Of a stretch of 64,000 nucleotides of DNA, positions 28,801-43,800 are shown one piece after another. This DNA is from Lentzea sp. NEAU-D7 (lineage in GTDB: Bacteria; Actinomycetota; Actinomycetes; Mycobacteriales; Pseudonocardiaceae). The stretch's first letter is position 1. The number at the start of each line of letters is the position of its first letter. Position numbers and translations under genes: made by a program. The DNA is taken from the NCBI RefSeq assembly GCF_026242055.1, contig NZ_JAPJDL010000001.1, positions 434,001 to 498,000 of the forward strand, read 5' to 3'. The notes under the pieces were generated by a model. The model saw nothing but the letters and a program-made list of their open reading frames with translations. It did not search any database and had not been told where the DNA came from.

Positions 28801-31800
28801 GCCGTTCGCCGCCGCAGACCACGGCGACCCCGGAAGGGGCCTGTGCGGCGATCAGGTCCGGCACCGGCCGTTCGGCCACCGGCGTGGCCGTGCTGCCCCA
28901 CGCGGTGATCTCGGCGGCCTGGTCAGGGCGGTGCAGCGGAACGTCCCGCACCCGCAGTCCCGGCCGCTGCGCCACCGCGGTCAGCACGACCACCAGCTGG
29001 TCGAGGATCCGCTCGACCGTGACCGCGTCGAACGCGGCCGTCGAGAACTCCGCCTCGATCTTGAGCGTGGCCTCCAGGTCGACCGCGAACGTGAGCGGGT
29101 AGTTGCCCTGCTCCACGGACTCGGTGGCCTGCAACCAGTCCTCGCCCAGGTCCTCCGGCAGCTCCTCCTGCGGGTAGTTGCCGAACACCACGATGGAGTC
29201 GAACAACGCGCGGCCGTGCGGCACGGCAGACCACCGCTGCACGTCCACCAACGGCGTGAACTCGAACCGTTGCAGAGCAACCTGGTTGTCCCGCAGGTCG
29301 TGCAGCCACGAGGTGAACGGCACGTCCGCGGGCACGACCGTCCGGACCGGCAACGTGTTGATGAACAGGCCGACCATCGACTCCACGCCGGCCAGATCCG
29401 CCGGACGACCGGAGACGGTCAGGCCGAACACCACGTCGTCCTCGCCGGAGGACGCCGACAACACCTTGGCCCACGCGGCCTGCACGACCGTCGACAACGT
29501 GACGCGTTCGCGTCGTGCCAGCGCCACCAGTTCGGCGGTCACACCCTCGTCCAGGTGCGTGCGACGGCGGTCCTGGGCGTAGTGGCTCGCGGCCAGCCGA
29601 TCGGCGGGCAGCGGGGTCGGCGCCTCGAACCCGGCCAGGTACTCGCGCCAGAAGGCTTGCGGCGCGGACGGGTCGCGCCCGTCGAGCCACGCGATGAAGT
29701 CCCGGTAGGGCCGGACCGGTTCGAGCGCGCCACCCTGGTAGGCGGCGGACACCTCGTCCATCACGACGGGCAGGCTCCACCCGTCGCACAGACCCTGGTA
29801 CAGCCCCCAGACGAGCCAGTACTGCCCGTTGCCCCTGTCCACGGCGTAGAGCCGCATCAGCGGCGGCCGGGCCAGGTCGAAGCCGAGCGCACGGTCGTCG
29901 GCGAGCAGCTCCTGAAGCTTCTGCTGTTGTGCGGCGTCGTCGAGACCCGACCAGTCGTGGACCGTCAGCGGCACCTCGACGTCGCCGAGCACCACCTGAA
30001 CCGGCTCCGCCACGCCCTCCCACACGAAGCCGCTCCGCAGGGACGCGTGCCGCGCGATCACCGCACGCCACGCCGCCTCGAACCGCTCCACGTCGATCGG
30101 GCCCGCGAGGTCGTAGACGCTCTGTCCCCAGTAAAGCCCGTCGACAGGAGAGCCCACGACACCGAACAACATGCCCGACTGCACCGGCGCCAACCGGTAC
30201 ACGTCCACCAGCGGATAACGCTCCGCCAGCCCGTCCACCTCGGCCTGCGTCAGCGACGCCAGCGGGAAGTCCGACGGCGTGAAGCCACCGGCCGACCGGC
30301 AATGCGCGACCAACTCGCGCAACGCCTCGACGTACCTGGCCGCGACCCGTTCGACGGTGGCGGTGTCGTGCACAGCACTGGAGTGGAACCACTCGATCGA
30401 CAACCGGCCGTCAGCGGTCTGCTGCACCTCGAGCTGCAACAGGTGCGAGCGCGTCCCGCCCTCGCCCTCGCTCGGACCGGCCAGATCGGCGTCCAGCTCA
30501 CGGCGGATCAGCCCCGCCGGGTCGTCGTTGCCGTCGTACGCGCCGAGGTAGTTGAACAACACCGGACGCTCTGGCACATCGACCAGTTGCAACGCGCCGT
30601 AGCCCACGCCGAGACGCGGCACAGCGCGCAACTCCTCCTTGACCGCCTTGATCGCCGCGTCAGGTTCGTCGTGTCGGCTCAACCGCGCCGGGAAGATCGA
30701 GGTGAACCAGCCGACCGTGCGCGACAGGTCAGCGCCTTCACGGCCGTGGCTCTCCAGGTCGATCGTCACGTGATCACTACCGGCCCACTCGCCCAAAGCC
30801 TGGGCGAGAGCCGTCAGCAACAGGTCGTTGCCCTGCGTCCGATACGCCCTGTGCGCGTCACCGAGCAGAGTCGCCGTCGTCTCGGCATCCAGCCACGACT
30901 GCACGATCGCCTCGGACGCGTCCGTGTTGGGGCCGTCGCCGTCCGCCGGAAGCGCGACCACGTCCGCGGTGGTCGCAATCCAGTGCTCGCGTTCGCCGGC
31001 GGCGTCGATGGTCTGGAGCTGGTCGGCCCACGCCTTGAACGACGTCGTCTTCGGTGCCAGCGCACCGCCCCGGTAAGCGAGGTCGAGGTCCTCCAGCAGG
31101 ATGTTCCACGACACCCCGTCCATCACCAGGTGGTGCACGGTCAAACCCAGCCACGCAGGCTCGTCGCCACGGTCGAAGAACACGGCGGCCACCAGCGGAC
31201 CATCGGCCAGCCGCAACGACGTCTGCGCCGCGGTCATCTCCGCGACCACGTCCTCGTCGCCCTCGACCACACGCAGAACCCCGGTCTCCAGCGGCGCGTT
31301 GTACTGGCCGTCCGGGGTGAACCGGATGCGCAACGCGTCGTGGTGCGCCAGCACCGCGTCCAACGCCGACGCGAGGCGACCAGGTTCGGTGCCGGGTGCC
31401 AGCTCGAACATGCCCGACCAGTTCCAGTGGTCCCGGTCCGGGATGTCCTGTGCCAGGAACCACCGCTGGATCGGCGTGAACGGGACGGGCCCGGTGACGA
31501 CACCCTGCTCGGCCAGGGTCACCGCCGGGGCATCACGCACCACGAGAGCGAGTTCGCCGACGGTCTGGTGAGCGAACACGTCCGCCACGTCGACACCCAG
31601 GCCAGCGGCACGGGTGCGCGCCACGATCTGCAGGCTCAGGATCGAGTCCCCGCCGAGTTCGAAGAAGTTGTCGTGCACGCCGACACGTTCCGCACCGAGC
31701 ACCTGCGCCCAGACGGCCGCCAGAACTTCTTCGGCGGCGGTCCTCGGCGCGACGTACGCCACGCCGGACGTCTCGGGCTCGGGATCGGGCAGTCCTCGCC

Positions 31801-34800
31801 GGTCGACCTTGCCGTTCGGCGTCAGCGGCAACCGGTCCAGCGCGACGAACACCGATGGCACGAGGTAGTCCGGCACCCGCTCCCGCAGCCACGCCCGCAG
31901 GACCGAACCGCTGAACTCACCCTCGGACACGACGTACGCGACGAGCCGCTTGCCGCCGTGAGGCCCACCATCACGAGCCACCACAACAACATCACGCACA
32001 TCCGGGTGGTCACCGATGACCACCTCGACCTCACCGGGCTCCACTCGGTAACCGCGGATCTTGACCTGCTCGTCGACACGACCCAGGAACTCGATCGTCC
32101 CGTCGGCACGCCACCGAGCCCGGTCACCGGTGCGGTACAAACGCTGACCGCCCACGCCGGGCACGAACCGCTCCGCCGTCAGGTCCGGGCGCCCCACATA
32201 CCCCTGGGCCACACCGGAACCACCGACCAGCAACTCACCCGGCACACCCACCGGAACCGGCCGCAACGACCCGTCCACCACGTACGCCTGAGCACCCGCC
32301 AAAGGCCTGCCGATCGGCACCACGGCGGCGGAACGGTCCTCACCCACCGGGTGGAAGATCGAGTCGATCGCCGCCTCGGTCACACCGAACACGTTGCCCG
32401 GCACCGCGTTCGGCGCCACCTCACGCACAGCAGCAGTCAACGCGTCATGCGTCCACATGTCCGTACCGGAGATCACCAGCCGCAGACTGTCGACGGGACC
32501 GGCCGTCCGGCAGTGCGCCGCCAGATCGCGCAGCAGCATGCCCGGAACGATCTCCGCGATCTCGACGTCGTGGTCGACCAGGGTGCGGTGCAACGACTCC
32601 ACCATCACGTGCTCGTCGTGCGGCAAGAACACCACGCGCTGGCCGAACGCCAAGGCACGGGTCATGTCCCCGATCGACACGTCGAAACCGGGACCCGACA
32701 TCGACAACACCGCGCCCGGACCGCCCAGAGCGGCGAGTCCGGCACGCCATCCCGCCACGTAGGACGACAACGCGGCATGGGTCACAGCCACGCCCTTGGG
32801 GCGGCCCGTCGAGCCCGACGTGTAGGCGATGTACGCCAGGGCGTTCGGGTCGACCGGGGCAAGCGGTTCACCAGGTTCGGCGGACACGTCGTCCACCCGC
32901 AGCACTTCTCCGGTGAAACCGTCCAAGGCCGAGGTCGTGACAGCGGCGACCACACCGGCGTCGGCCAACAGGAACGCCAGCCGTTCCGCCGGAAGCCCAG
33001 GATTGATCGGCACGTACACGCCACCCGAGCGCAGCACGCCCTGGAACGCCACCGCCAGCTCGATTCCGCGCGGCACCACGACCGCCACCGGCGACCCCAC
33101 CGCCACGCCGGCTCCCCGAAGCCGGGCTGCCAGCGCGTCAGCCCGAGCGCCCAACTCTGCGAACGTGAGGCTCTCCTCGCCACACACCACCGCCACGGTG
33201 TCCGGCGTCGTGTGAGCCCAGCCGCCGACGAGGTCGGGCACCGGCCGTTCGGTCGCCGGTTCCGGCGTCCTCCCCCACGCCACCAGCTCCGCCGCCTGCT
33301 CGGGCCGCTGCAACGGCACGTCGCCGACCGCGAGCTCCGGCTGTTCCGCGACAACGGTGAGCACGACCACGAGCTGGTCGAGGATCCGCTCGACGGTGGC
33401 GGCGTCGAAGGCGGCCGTGGAGAACTCGGCCTCGATCTTGAGCGTGGCTTCCAGGTCGACCGCGAAGGTGAGCGGGTAGTTGCCCTGCTCCACCGACTCG
33501 GTGGCCTGCACCCCGCCCAGGTCCTCCGGCAGCTCCTCCTGGGGGAAGTTGCCGAACACCACGATGCTGTCGAACAACGCACGGCCGTGCGGCACCGCCG
33601 ACCAGCGCTGCACGTCCACCAACGGCGTGTGCTCGAACCGTTGCAGCGCGACCTGGTTGTCCCGCAACGCGGGCAACCACGCGGCGAACGACGTGTCGAT
33701 GGGCACCGAGGCCCGCACCGGCAGCGTGTTGATGAACAACCCGACCATCGACTCCACGCCGGCCAGATCCGCCGGACGACCCGACACGGTCAGGCCGAAC
33801 ACCACGTCGTCCTCGCCCGACGACGCGGACAACACCTTGGCCCACGCCGCCTGCACGACCGTCGACAACGTCACGCGTTCGCGTCGCGCCAACTCCACCA
33901 GCCCGGCCGTGACGGCCTCGCTGAGCTGTGTGCGACGGCGGTCCTGCGCGTAGTGGCTCGCGGCCAGGCGGTCCACCGGCAACGCGGTCGGCGCCTCGAA
34001 GCCTTCCAAGTACGTGCGCCAGAACCCCTCCGTGGCAGCGGAATCACGCTGACCCAGCCACGCGATGTAGTCGCGGTACGGACGCACCGGCGGCAACACC
34101 TGCCGCTGGTAGGCAGCCGACACCTCGTCCATGACAACAGGCAGACTCCACCCGTCGCACAGACCCTGGTACAGGCCCCACACCAACCAGTTCCGCCCGT
34201 TGCCCCGGTCGACGAGGTAGAGCCGGATGAGCGGCGGGTGAGCGAGATCGAACCCGAGCGCGCGGTCGTGGTCCAGGAGTTCCTGGAGCCGAACCTGTTG
34301 TGCGGCCTCGTCGAGACCCGACCAGTCGTGGTTCGTCAACGGCACGTCGACCCCGGCCAGCACGACCTGCACCGGCTCGCCGACGCCCTCCCACACGAAC
34401 CCGCTCCGCAACGGCGCGTGCCGGCCGACCACTTCACGCCACGCCGCCGCCAGCCACTCGGCGTCGATCGGCCCGGCCAGCTCGTAAACGTTCTGCGCCC
34501 AGTAGAGGCCATCGACGGGAGAGCCCACGACACCGAACAACATGCCGGACTGCACCGGTGCCAACCGGTACACGTCCGCCAGCGGATAGCGCTCCGCCAG
34601 CAGGTCGACCTCAGGCTGGGTCAGCGCGGCCAGCGGGAAGTCCGAAGGCGTGAACCCACTGGCGGACCTGCAGTGCGCGACCAGTCCGCGCAAGGCCTCG
34701 ACGTACCGGGCGGCAACCCGTTCGACGGTGGCGGTGTCGTGCACAGCACGGGAGTGGAACCACTCGATCGACAGCCGCCCATCGGCGGTCTGCTGCACCT

Positions 34801-37800
34801 CGAGCTGCAACAAGTGCGAGCGCGTCCCGCCCTCGCCCTCAGCAGGCCCAGCCAGGTCAACGGGCAGTTCCCGGCGGATCAGCCCCTCCGAGTCGGCGGC
34901 GTCGTGCGCCCCGAGGTAGTTGAACAACACCGGACGGTCCGGCACATCGGCCAATTCACCGTGCAACCAGCGCAAGGCGCCGTAGCCGACACCGCGGCGC
35001 GGAACCGACCGCAGCTCCTCCTTCACGGCCTTGATCGCCGCACCGGGTTCGTCGTGACGGCTCAACCGGACCGGGAAGATCGAGGTGAACCACCCCACCG
35101 TGCGCGACAGGTCCGCACCCTCACGACCATGGCTCTCCAGGTCGATCGTCACGTGATCACTACCGGCCCACTCACCCACGGCTTGGGCAAGAGCGGCCAG
35201 CAACAGGTCGTTGCCCTGCGTGCGATAGGCCTTGTGCGCGTCACCGAGCAGCGCCGCCGTCGTCTCGGCATCCAGCCACGACTGCACGACCGCTGCGGAC
35301 GCCTCGGAGTTCGGTCCTTGCCCGTCCACCGGGACGACGGCGACGTCCGCCGTCGTGGCGGCCCAGTGGTCGCGTTCCTCCACGGCGTCGATGGTCTGGA
35401 GCTGCTCGGCCCACGCCTGGAACGAGGTCGTCTTCGGCGCGAGCGAACCGCCCTGGTAGGCGGTGTCCAGGTCCTCCAGCAGGACGTTCCACGACACCCC
35501 GTCCATCACCAGGTGGTGCACCGTCAAACCCAGCCACGCGGGCTGATCACCGCGATCGAAGAAGACAGCGGCCAGAAGCGGACCATCGGCCAGCCGCAAC
35601 GACTTCTGCGCCGCCGTCATCTCCGCGGTGACGTCGTCCACGGCAACGACACGGAGAACCTCGGAGGCTTCGAGACCGGCGTTGTGCTGGCCCTCGGGCG
35701 TGAACCGGATGCGCAGCGCGTCGTGATGAGCGACCAGGACGTCGAATGCCCGCCCGAGCCGTTCCGGATCGGTGCCCGGCGCCAGCTCGAACATCCCCGA
35801 CCAGTTCCAGTGGTCCCGGTTCGGGACGTCCTGGGCGAGGAACCAGTGCTGGATCGGTGTGAACGGGATCGGACCCGTGACGACGCCCTGCTCTGCCGAC
35901 GACTCCGCAGGAGCGTCACGCACGGCGAGGGCGAGTTCGGCGATCGTCTGGTGGGCGAACACGTCCGCCACGTCCACACCCAGCCCAGCGGCACGAATCC
36001 GGGCCACGATCTGCAGGCTCAGGATCGAGTCGCCACCCAGCTCGAAGAAGTTGTCCTGCACGCCGACACGGTCGACGCCCAGCACACCGCTCCACACCTC
36101 GGCGAGGGTCTCCTCGGCGGCGGTCCGGGGCGCGACGTAGGCCTCGCCCGTCGTCTCCGGCTCCGGGTCGGGCAGACCGCGACGGTCCACCTTCCCGTTC
36201 GGCGTCAGGGGAAGGCGGTCCAACGCGACGAACACCGACGGCACCAGGTAGTCCGGCACCCGCTCGCGCAACCACGACCGCAGAGCCGAACCGCTGAACT
36301 CACCCTCCGCAACCACGTAGGCCACCAGGCGCTTACCGCCATGAGGGCCACCGTCCCGTGCCACCACAACGACATCACGCACGTCGGGGTGGTCGCCGAT
36401 GACGACCTCCACCTCACCAGGCTCGACCCGGTAACCGCGGATCTTCACCTGCTCGTCGACACGACCCAGGAACTCGATCCTGCCGTCCGCACGCCACCGC
36501 GCGCGGTCACCAGTGCGGTACAGCCGCTCACCAGAGCCCGTGAACAGATCGGGGATGAACCGCTCGGCTGTCAGGTCAGGACGGCCCACATACCCCTGGG
36601 CCACACCGGAACCACCGACCAAAAGCTCACCCGGAACACCCACCGGCGCCGGCCGCAACGACCCGTCCACCACGAAGGCCCGAGCACCGGCCAAAGGCGT
36701 ACCGATCGGCACCACAGCGGCAGGGTGGTCCTCGCCGACCGGGTGGAAGATCGAGTCGATCGCCGCCTCGGTCACACCGAACACGTTGCCCGGCACCGCG
36801 TTCGGCGCCACCTCCCGCACGGCGCCAGTCAACGCGTCATGCGTCCACATGTCCGTACCCGAGATCACCAGCCGAAGGCTCTCCACCGGCCCGGCCGTCC
36901 GGCAGTGCGCCGCCAAGTCGCGCAACAACATGCCGGGCACAATCTCCGCGACCTCGACGTCGTGGTCGACCAGGGTGCGGTGCAACGACTCCACCGTCAC
37001 GTGCTCGTCGTGCGGCAAGAACACCACACGTTGGCCGAACGCCAGGGCACGCGTCATGTCCCCGATCGACACGTCGAACCCAGGACCTGACATCGACAAC
37101 ACGGTGCCCGGACCGCCCAGCGTGCGCAGCCCGTCACGCCACCCGGCCACGTACGACGACAACGCGGCGTGCGTCACCGCCACACCCTTCGGGCGGCCCG
37201 TCGAACCGGACGTGTAAGCGATGTACGCCAGGGAGTTCGGGTCGACCGGTGTGAGCTCACCTGCGACCGCGGACACGTCGTCCACCAGCAGTACTTCTCC
37301 GGCGAACCCGTCCAAAGCCGATGTCGTGACGGCCGCGATCACACCGGCGTCGGCCAGCAGGAACGCGAGCCGTTCGGCGGGAAGCCCCGGGTTGATCGGC
37401 ACGTACACGCCGCCGGAGCGCAACACGCCCTGGAACGCGACGGCCAGGTCAAGACCACGCGGCACCAGCACGGCGACCGGAGACCCGACCGTCACACCGG
37501 CCCGGCGCAGACGCAGCGCGAGCGCGTCGGCTCGGGCGTTCAGCTCGGCGAACGTCAGCTGCTCGTCGCCGCACACCACGGCGACCTCGGACGAGACGCG
37601 CCCGGCGATCAGGTCCGGCACCGGCGGTTCGGCGGAGGGCACGGGGGTCGCGCCCCACGCCACCAGCTCGGCGGCCTGTTCGGGGCGCTGCACCGGCACG
37701 TCCCGGACGACCAGGTCCGGCTGCTCCGCCACCGCGGTCAGCACGACGGCGAGCTGGTCGAGGATCCGCTCGACCGTGACCGCGTCGAACGCGGCCGTCG

Positions 37801-40800
37801 AGAACTCCGCCTCGACGCGCAGCGTGCGCTCCAGGTCGACGGCGAAGGTCAGCGGGTAGTTGCCCTGCTCCACCGAGTCGGCGGCCTGCACCCCGCCCAG
37901 GTCCTCCGGCAGCTCCTCCTGCGGGTAGTTGCCGAACACCACGATCGAGTCGAACAACGCGCGGCCACCTGGAACAGGCGACCACCGCTGCACGTCCACC
38001 AGCGGCGTGTACTCGAACCGTTGCAGCGCGACCTGGTTGTCCTGCAACCGCGGCAGCCACGCGGCGAACGTCGTGTCCGCCGGCACCACGGCCCGCACGG
38101 GCAGCGTGTTGATGAACAACCCGACCATCGACTCGACCCCGGCCAGGTCGGCCGGACGGCCGGAGACGGTCAGGCCGAAGACCACGTCGTCGTCACCCGA
38201 GTACGTCGACAGCAGCAGTGCCCACGCCGCCTGCACGACGGTCGACAGCGTCACGCGCTCACGCCGTGCCAACTCCACCAGCCCGGCCGTGACGGTCTCG
38301 TCCAGGCGCAGGCGACGCCGGTCCTGGTCGTAGTGGCTCGCGGCCGGCCGATCGACCGGAAGTGCCGTGGGGGCCTCGAAGCCGCCCAGGTACTCGCGCC
38401 AGAACCCTTCGGACTCGGCCGGGTCACGCCGGCCCAGCCACGCGATGAAGTCCCGGTACGACCGCACGGGCTCCAGCGCCCGGCCCTGGTAGAGCGCGGA
38501 CACCTCGTCCACCACGACGGGCAGGCTCCACCCGTCGCACAGCCCCTGGTACAGGCCCCACACCAGCCAGAACCGGTCTTCGCCGCGATCCACCAGGTAC
38601 AGGCGGGTCAGCGGCGGCGCGGCGAGGTCGAAGCCCAGCGCGCGGTCCTCGTCGAGCAGCACCCGCAAGTGCTCCTGCTGCTCCACGTCGTCGAGACGAG
38701 ACCAGTCCCGCCGTTCGAGCGGGACGTCGACATCGGCCAGCACGACCTGCACCGGTTCGCTGACGCCCTCCCACACGAACCCGCTGCGCAACGCGGCATG
38801 CCGGGAGATCACCTGACGCCAAGCCTCGGCCAACCGGTCGGCGTCCAGCGGACCGGCCAGGTCGTAGACCCCCTGGCCCCAGTAGAGGCCGTCGACAGGA
38901 GAACCCGCGACACCGAACAACATGCCCGACTGCACCGGCGCCAGTCGATGCACGTCCACCAGCGGGTAACGCTCCGCCAGCCCGTCCACCTCGGGCTGGG
39001 TCAGCGATGCCAGCGGGAAGTCCGACGGCGTGAAGCCCGAGGCGCCCGACCGGCAGTGCGCCACCAGCGCGCGCAACGCCTCGACGTAGCGCGCGGCGAC
39101 TCGTTCGACGGTGGCCCTGTCGTGCAGGTTGTGGCTGAAGTGCCAGTCGACCTGCAGGCGTCCCTCCGCGTCCTGTTCTGCCTCGATCTGCAGGACGTGC
39201 GAACGCGTCCCGCCCGGTCCCTCGCTCGGGCCGGCCAGCTCGGCGGGCAGTTCCCGCCTGATCAGCCCGAGCGAGTCGACGGCGTCGAACGCGCCGAGGT
39301 AGTTGAACAACACCGGACGGTCCGGCACGTCGGCCAGATCACCGTGCAGCCAGCGCAACGCGCCATAACCGACACCGCGGCGCGGAACCGACCGCAGCTC
39401 CTCCTTGACGGCCTTGATCGCCGTCGCCGGATCGCTCTCGTGCGTGAGCCGCACCGGGAAGATCGACGTGAAGTACCCGACGGTGCGCGACAGGTCCACG
39501 CCGTCCGCCACCGCCTCGCGGCCGTGGCTCTCCAGGTCCACCGTGACGTGCCCGGTGCCCGTCCACTCCCCCAGCGCCTGGGCGAGAGCGGCCAGCAGCA
39601 GGTCGTTGGCCTGGGTGCGGTAGGCGCGGTGGGCGTCGCCCAGCAGCGCGGCGGTGGTGCCGGCGTCCAGCCACGACCGGACGACACCGGCCGAGATCTC
39701 GGTGTTGGGGCCCTCCTGGTCCTGCGGCAGCGCCACGACATCAGCTGTCTGACCCAGCCAGAGCTCACGTTCGTCCTGGGCGTCCAGGTCCCGCAGCACC
39801 TCGGCCCACTGCTGGAACGACGTCGTCTTGGGCCCGAGTTCCTGGCCCGCGTGGACAGCGTCGAGGTCTTCCAGCAGGACGTTCCACGACACGCCGTCCA
39901 TCACCAGGTGGTGCACGGTCAAACCCAGCCACGCGGGCTCATCGCCACGGTCGAAGAACACGGCGGCCACCAGCGGGCCGTCGGCCAGGCGCAACGACGT
40001 CTGCGCGGCGGTCATCTCCGCGACCACGGCCTCGTCGCCCTGCACCACCCGCAGCAACCCGCCGCCGCCGACCGGCACCTGGTGCTGGCTTTCCGGCGTG
40101 AACCGGAGGCGCAGCGCGTCGTGGTGCGCGACCAGGACGTCGAGCGCCCGCCCGAGCCGTTCCGGATCGGTGCCCGGTGCCAGCTCGAACATGCCCGACC
40201 AGTTCCAGTGGTCCCGGTCCGGGATGTCCTGTGCCAGGAACCACCGCTGGATCGGCGTGAACGGGACGGGCCCGGTGACGACGCCCTGCTCGGCCAGGGT
40301 CACCGCCGGGGTGTCCCGCACGACGGCGGCCAGCGCGGCGACCGTCTGGTGAGCGAACACGTCCGCCACGTCCACACCCAGCCCGGCGGCGCGCACGCGG
40401 GCCACGATCTGCAGACTCAGGATCGAGTCGCCACCCAGCTCGAAGAAGTTGTCGTGCACACCAACGCGCTCAACACCGAGCACCCCGCTCCACACTGCGG
40501 CGAGGGTCTCCTCGGCGGCGGTCCGGGGCGCGACGTAGGCCTCGCCCGTCATCTCGGGCTCGGGATCGGGCAGACCGCGCCGGTCCACCTTCCCGTTCGG
40601 CGTCAGCGGCAACCTGTCCAACGCCACGAACACCGACGGCACAAGATAATCCGGTACCCGCTCGCGCAACCACGACCGCAGCACCGAACCGCTGAACTCG
40701 CCCTCCGCGACCACGTAGGCCACCAGGCGCTTACCGCCATGAGGGCCACCGTCACGAGCCACCACAACGACATCACGCACGTCCGGGTGGTCGCCGATAA

Positions 40801-43800
40801 CAACCTCGACCTCGCCCGGTTCGACGCGATAGCCGCGGATCTTCACCTGCTCGTCGACACGACCCAGGAACTCGATCGTCCCGTCCGCACGCCACCGAGC
40901 CCGGTCACCGGTGCGGTACAACCGCTCACCGGCCGCGCCGAACACGTCCGGCACGAACCGCGCCGAGGTCAGATCGGGACGTCCCAGGTAGCCGCGCGCC
41001 ACACCGGCGCCACCGACCAGCAGCTCACCCGGAACACCGACGGGAACAGGCCTCAGCGCGGAGTCGACGACGACCGCGCGGGCCCCGGCCAGCGGTGTGC
41101 CGATCGGCACCACGGCCGCCGGGTGGTCCTCCGTGACCGCGTGGAAGATCGAGTCGATCGCCGCCTCGGTCACACCGAACACGTTGCCCGGCACAGCATT
41201 CGGCGCCACCTCACGCACAGCAGCGGTCAACGCGTCATGCGTCCACATGTCCGTACCCGAGATCACCAGGCGCAACGACTCGACCGGACCGGCGACCCGG
41301 CAGTGCGCCGCCAGATCCCGCAGGAGCATGCCGGGAACGATCTCCGCGACCTCGATCCGGTGCTCCACCAACGTCGCGTGCAGCGACTCCACCGACACGT
41401 GCTCGTCGTGCGGCAGGAACACCACGCGCTGGCCGAACGCCAAAGCCCGCGTCATGTCCCCGATCGAGACGTCGAACCCGGGACCCGACATCGACAACAC
41501 CGGGCCGGGTCCGCCCAGCGAGGCCAGCCCGTCACGCCACCCTGCCACGTAGGACGACAGCGCGGCGTGCGTGACCGCGACACCCTTGGGCCGTCCCGTG
41601 GAGCCCGAGGTGTAAGCGATGTACGCCAAGGAGTTCGGGTCGACCTGGGTGAGCTCGCCCGCGTCTGCGGGCTCGTCGTCCACCAGCAGGACTTCGCCGG
41701 CGAACCCGGCCAGCTCAGCCGCCAGCGCCGCGGTCGTGACCGCCACGGCCGCACCGGCGTCGGCCAGCAGGAACGCGAGGCGTTCGGCGGGAAGCCCCGG
41801 GTTGATCGGCAGGTAGACGCCACCCGAGCGCAACACGCCCTGGAACGCGACGGCCAGCTCGACACCGCGCGGCACCAGCACGGCAACAGGGGACTCCACC
41901 GCCACACCGGCCCGCTGGAGCCGGACGGCGAGGCCGTCGGCCCGAACACCCAGCTCGGCGAACGTGAGCCGTGCGTCGCCGCACACCACGGCGACGGCGT
42001 CGGTGTCCGTCCAGCCGTGGATCAGCTCGGGCACGGACGGCTCGGTGGCCGGGACGGGCGTCTCGCCCCACGCCACCAGTTCCGCGGCCTGCTCCGGCCG
42101 CTGCAACGGCACGTCCGCGACCGCCAGCGAAGGCCGTTCCGCGACGGCGGTGAGCACGACCACCAGCTGGTCGAGGACTCGTTCGACCGTGAGGGCGTCG
42201 AAAGCGGCCGTGGAGAACTCGGCCTCGACGCGCAGCGTGCGCTCCAGGTCGACCGCGAAGGTCAGCGGGTAGTTGCCCTGCTCCACCGAGTCGACGGAGG
42301 CGTACCCGTCCGGGATCTCGGCGAGGTCGTCCGGCAGTTCCCGATGGGGGTAGTTGCCGAACACCACGATCGAGTCGAACAACGCGCGGCCACCCGGAAC
42401 AGCCGACCACCGCTGCACGTCCACCAGCGGCGTGTACTCGAAACGCTGCACCGCCACCTGGTTGTCCTGCAGCTCGCGCAGCCACGACGTGAACGGCACG
42501 TCCGCGGGCACGACGGCCCGCACGGGCAGCGTGTTGATGAACAGGCCGACGATCGACTCCACGCCGGCCACGTCAGCCGGTCGGCCGGACACGGTGAGCC
42601 CGAACAGCACGTCGTCCTCACCGGAGGACGCCGACAACACCTTGGCCCACGCGGCCTGCACGACGGTCGACAGCGTCACGCGTTCCCTGCGCGCCAGCTC
42701 CACCAGCTGGGCGGTGACGCGCTCGTCCAGCGTCGTCTTGCGGCGGTCCTGCGCGTAATGGCTGGTGGCCAAGCGGTCCACCGGCAACGGCGTGGGCGCC
42801 TCGAACCCGTCCAGCGTCCTGCGCCAGAACGACTCCGACTCGTCCGGGTCGCGCCCGTCCAGCCACGAGATGAACTCCCGGTACGACCGCACCGGAGCCA
42901 GCGGCGCACCGTCGTAGGCAGCCAGCACCTCGTCCATGACGACAGGCAGACTCCACCCGTCGCACAAACCCTGGTACAGGCCCCACACCAGCCACAGACG
43001 GCCCTCACCGCGATCGACCAGGTACAGCCGCATCAACGGCGGCGCCGCCAGGTCGAACCCCAGCGCACGGTCCTCGGCCAGCAACTCCCGCAACCGCGCC
43101 TGCTGGACGTCCCCGCCCAGACCCGACCAGTCGCGCACCTGGAGCGGAACGTCCACATCGGCCAGCACGACCTGCACCGGCTCGCCGACGCCCTCCCACA
43201 CGAACCCGCTGCGCAACGCGGCGTGCCGGGAGATCACCCGACGCCACGCCTCGGCCAGCCGTCCGGTGTCGATCGGGCCGGCCAGGTCGTAGACGCTCTG
43301 GCCCCAGTAAAGCCCGTCGACGGGAGAACCCACGACACCGAACAACATGCCCGACTGCACCGGCGCCAACCGGTACACGTCCACCAGCGGATAACGCTCC
43401 GCCAGCCCGTCCACCTCGGCCTGGGTCAGCGACGCCAGCGGGAAGTCCGAAGGCGTGAAGCCCGTGACACCCGTCTGGCAGTGCGCCACCAGTGCGCGCA
43501 ACGCCTCGACGTAGTGGGCGGCGACCCGTTCCACGGTCTCGGAGAGGTGCAGGTTGGTGCTGTGCAGCCAGTCGATCCGCAGCCGTCCGTCCTCCGCGCG
43601 GACCACTTCGAGCTGCAACGGGTAGGCCCGCGTCCCGCCCGGTCCCTGCATCGGGCCGGCCAGCTCGGCGGCGAGCTCGCGGCGGATCAGCCCGGCCGAG
43701 TCCACCGCGTCGAACGCGCCCAAGTAGTTGAACAACACCGGACGATCCGGCGCATCGGCCAGCTCGTTCTGAGCCCACCTCAGCACGCCGTAACCGACAC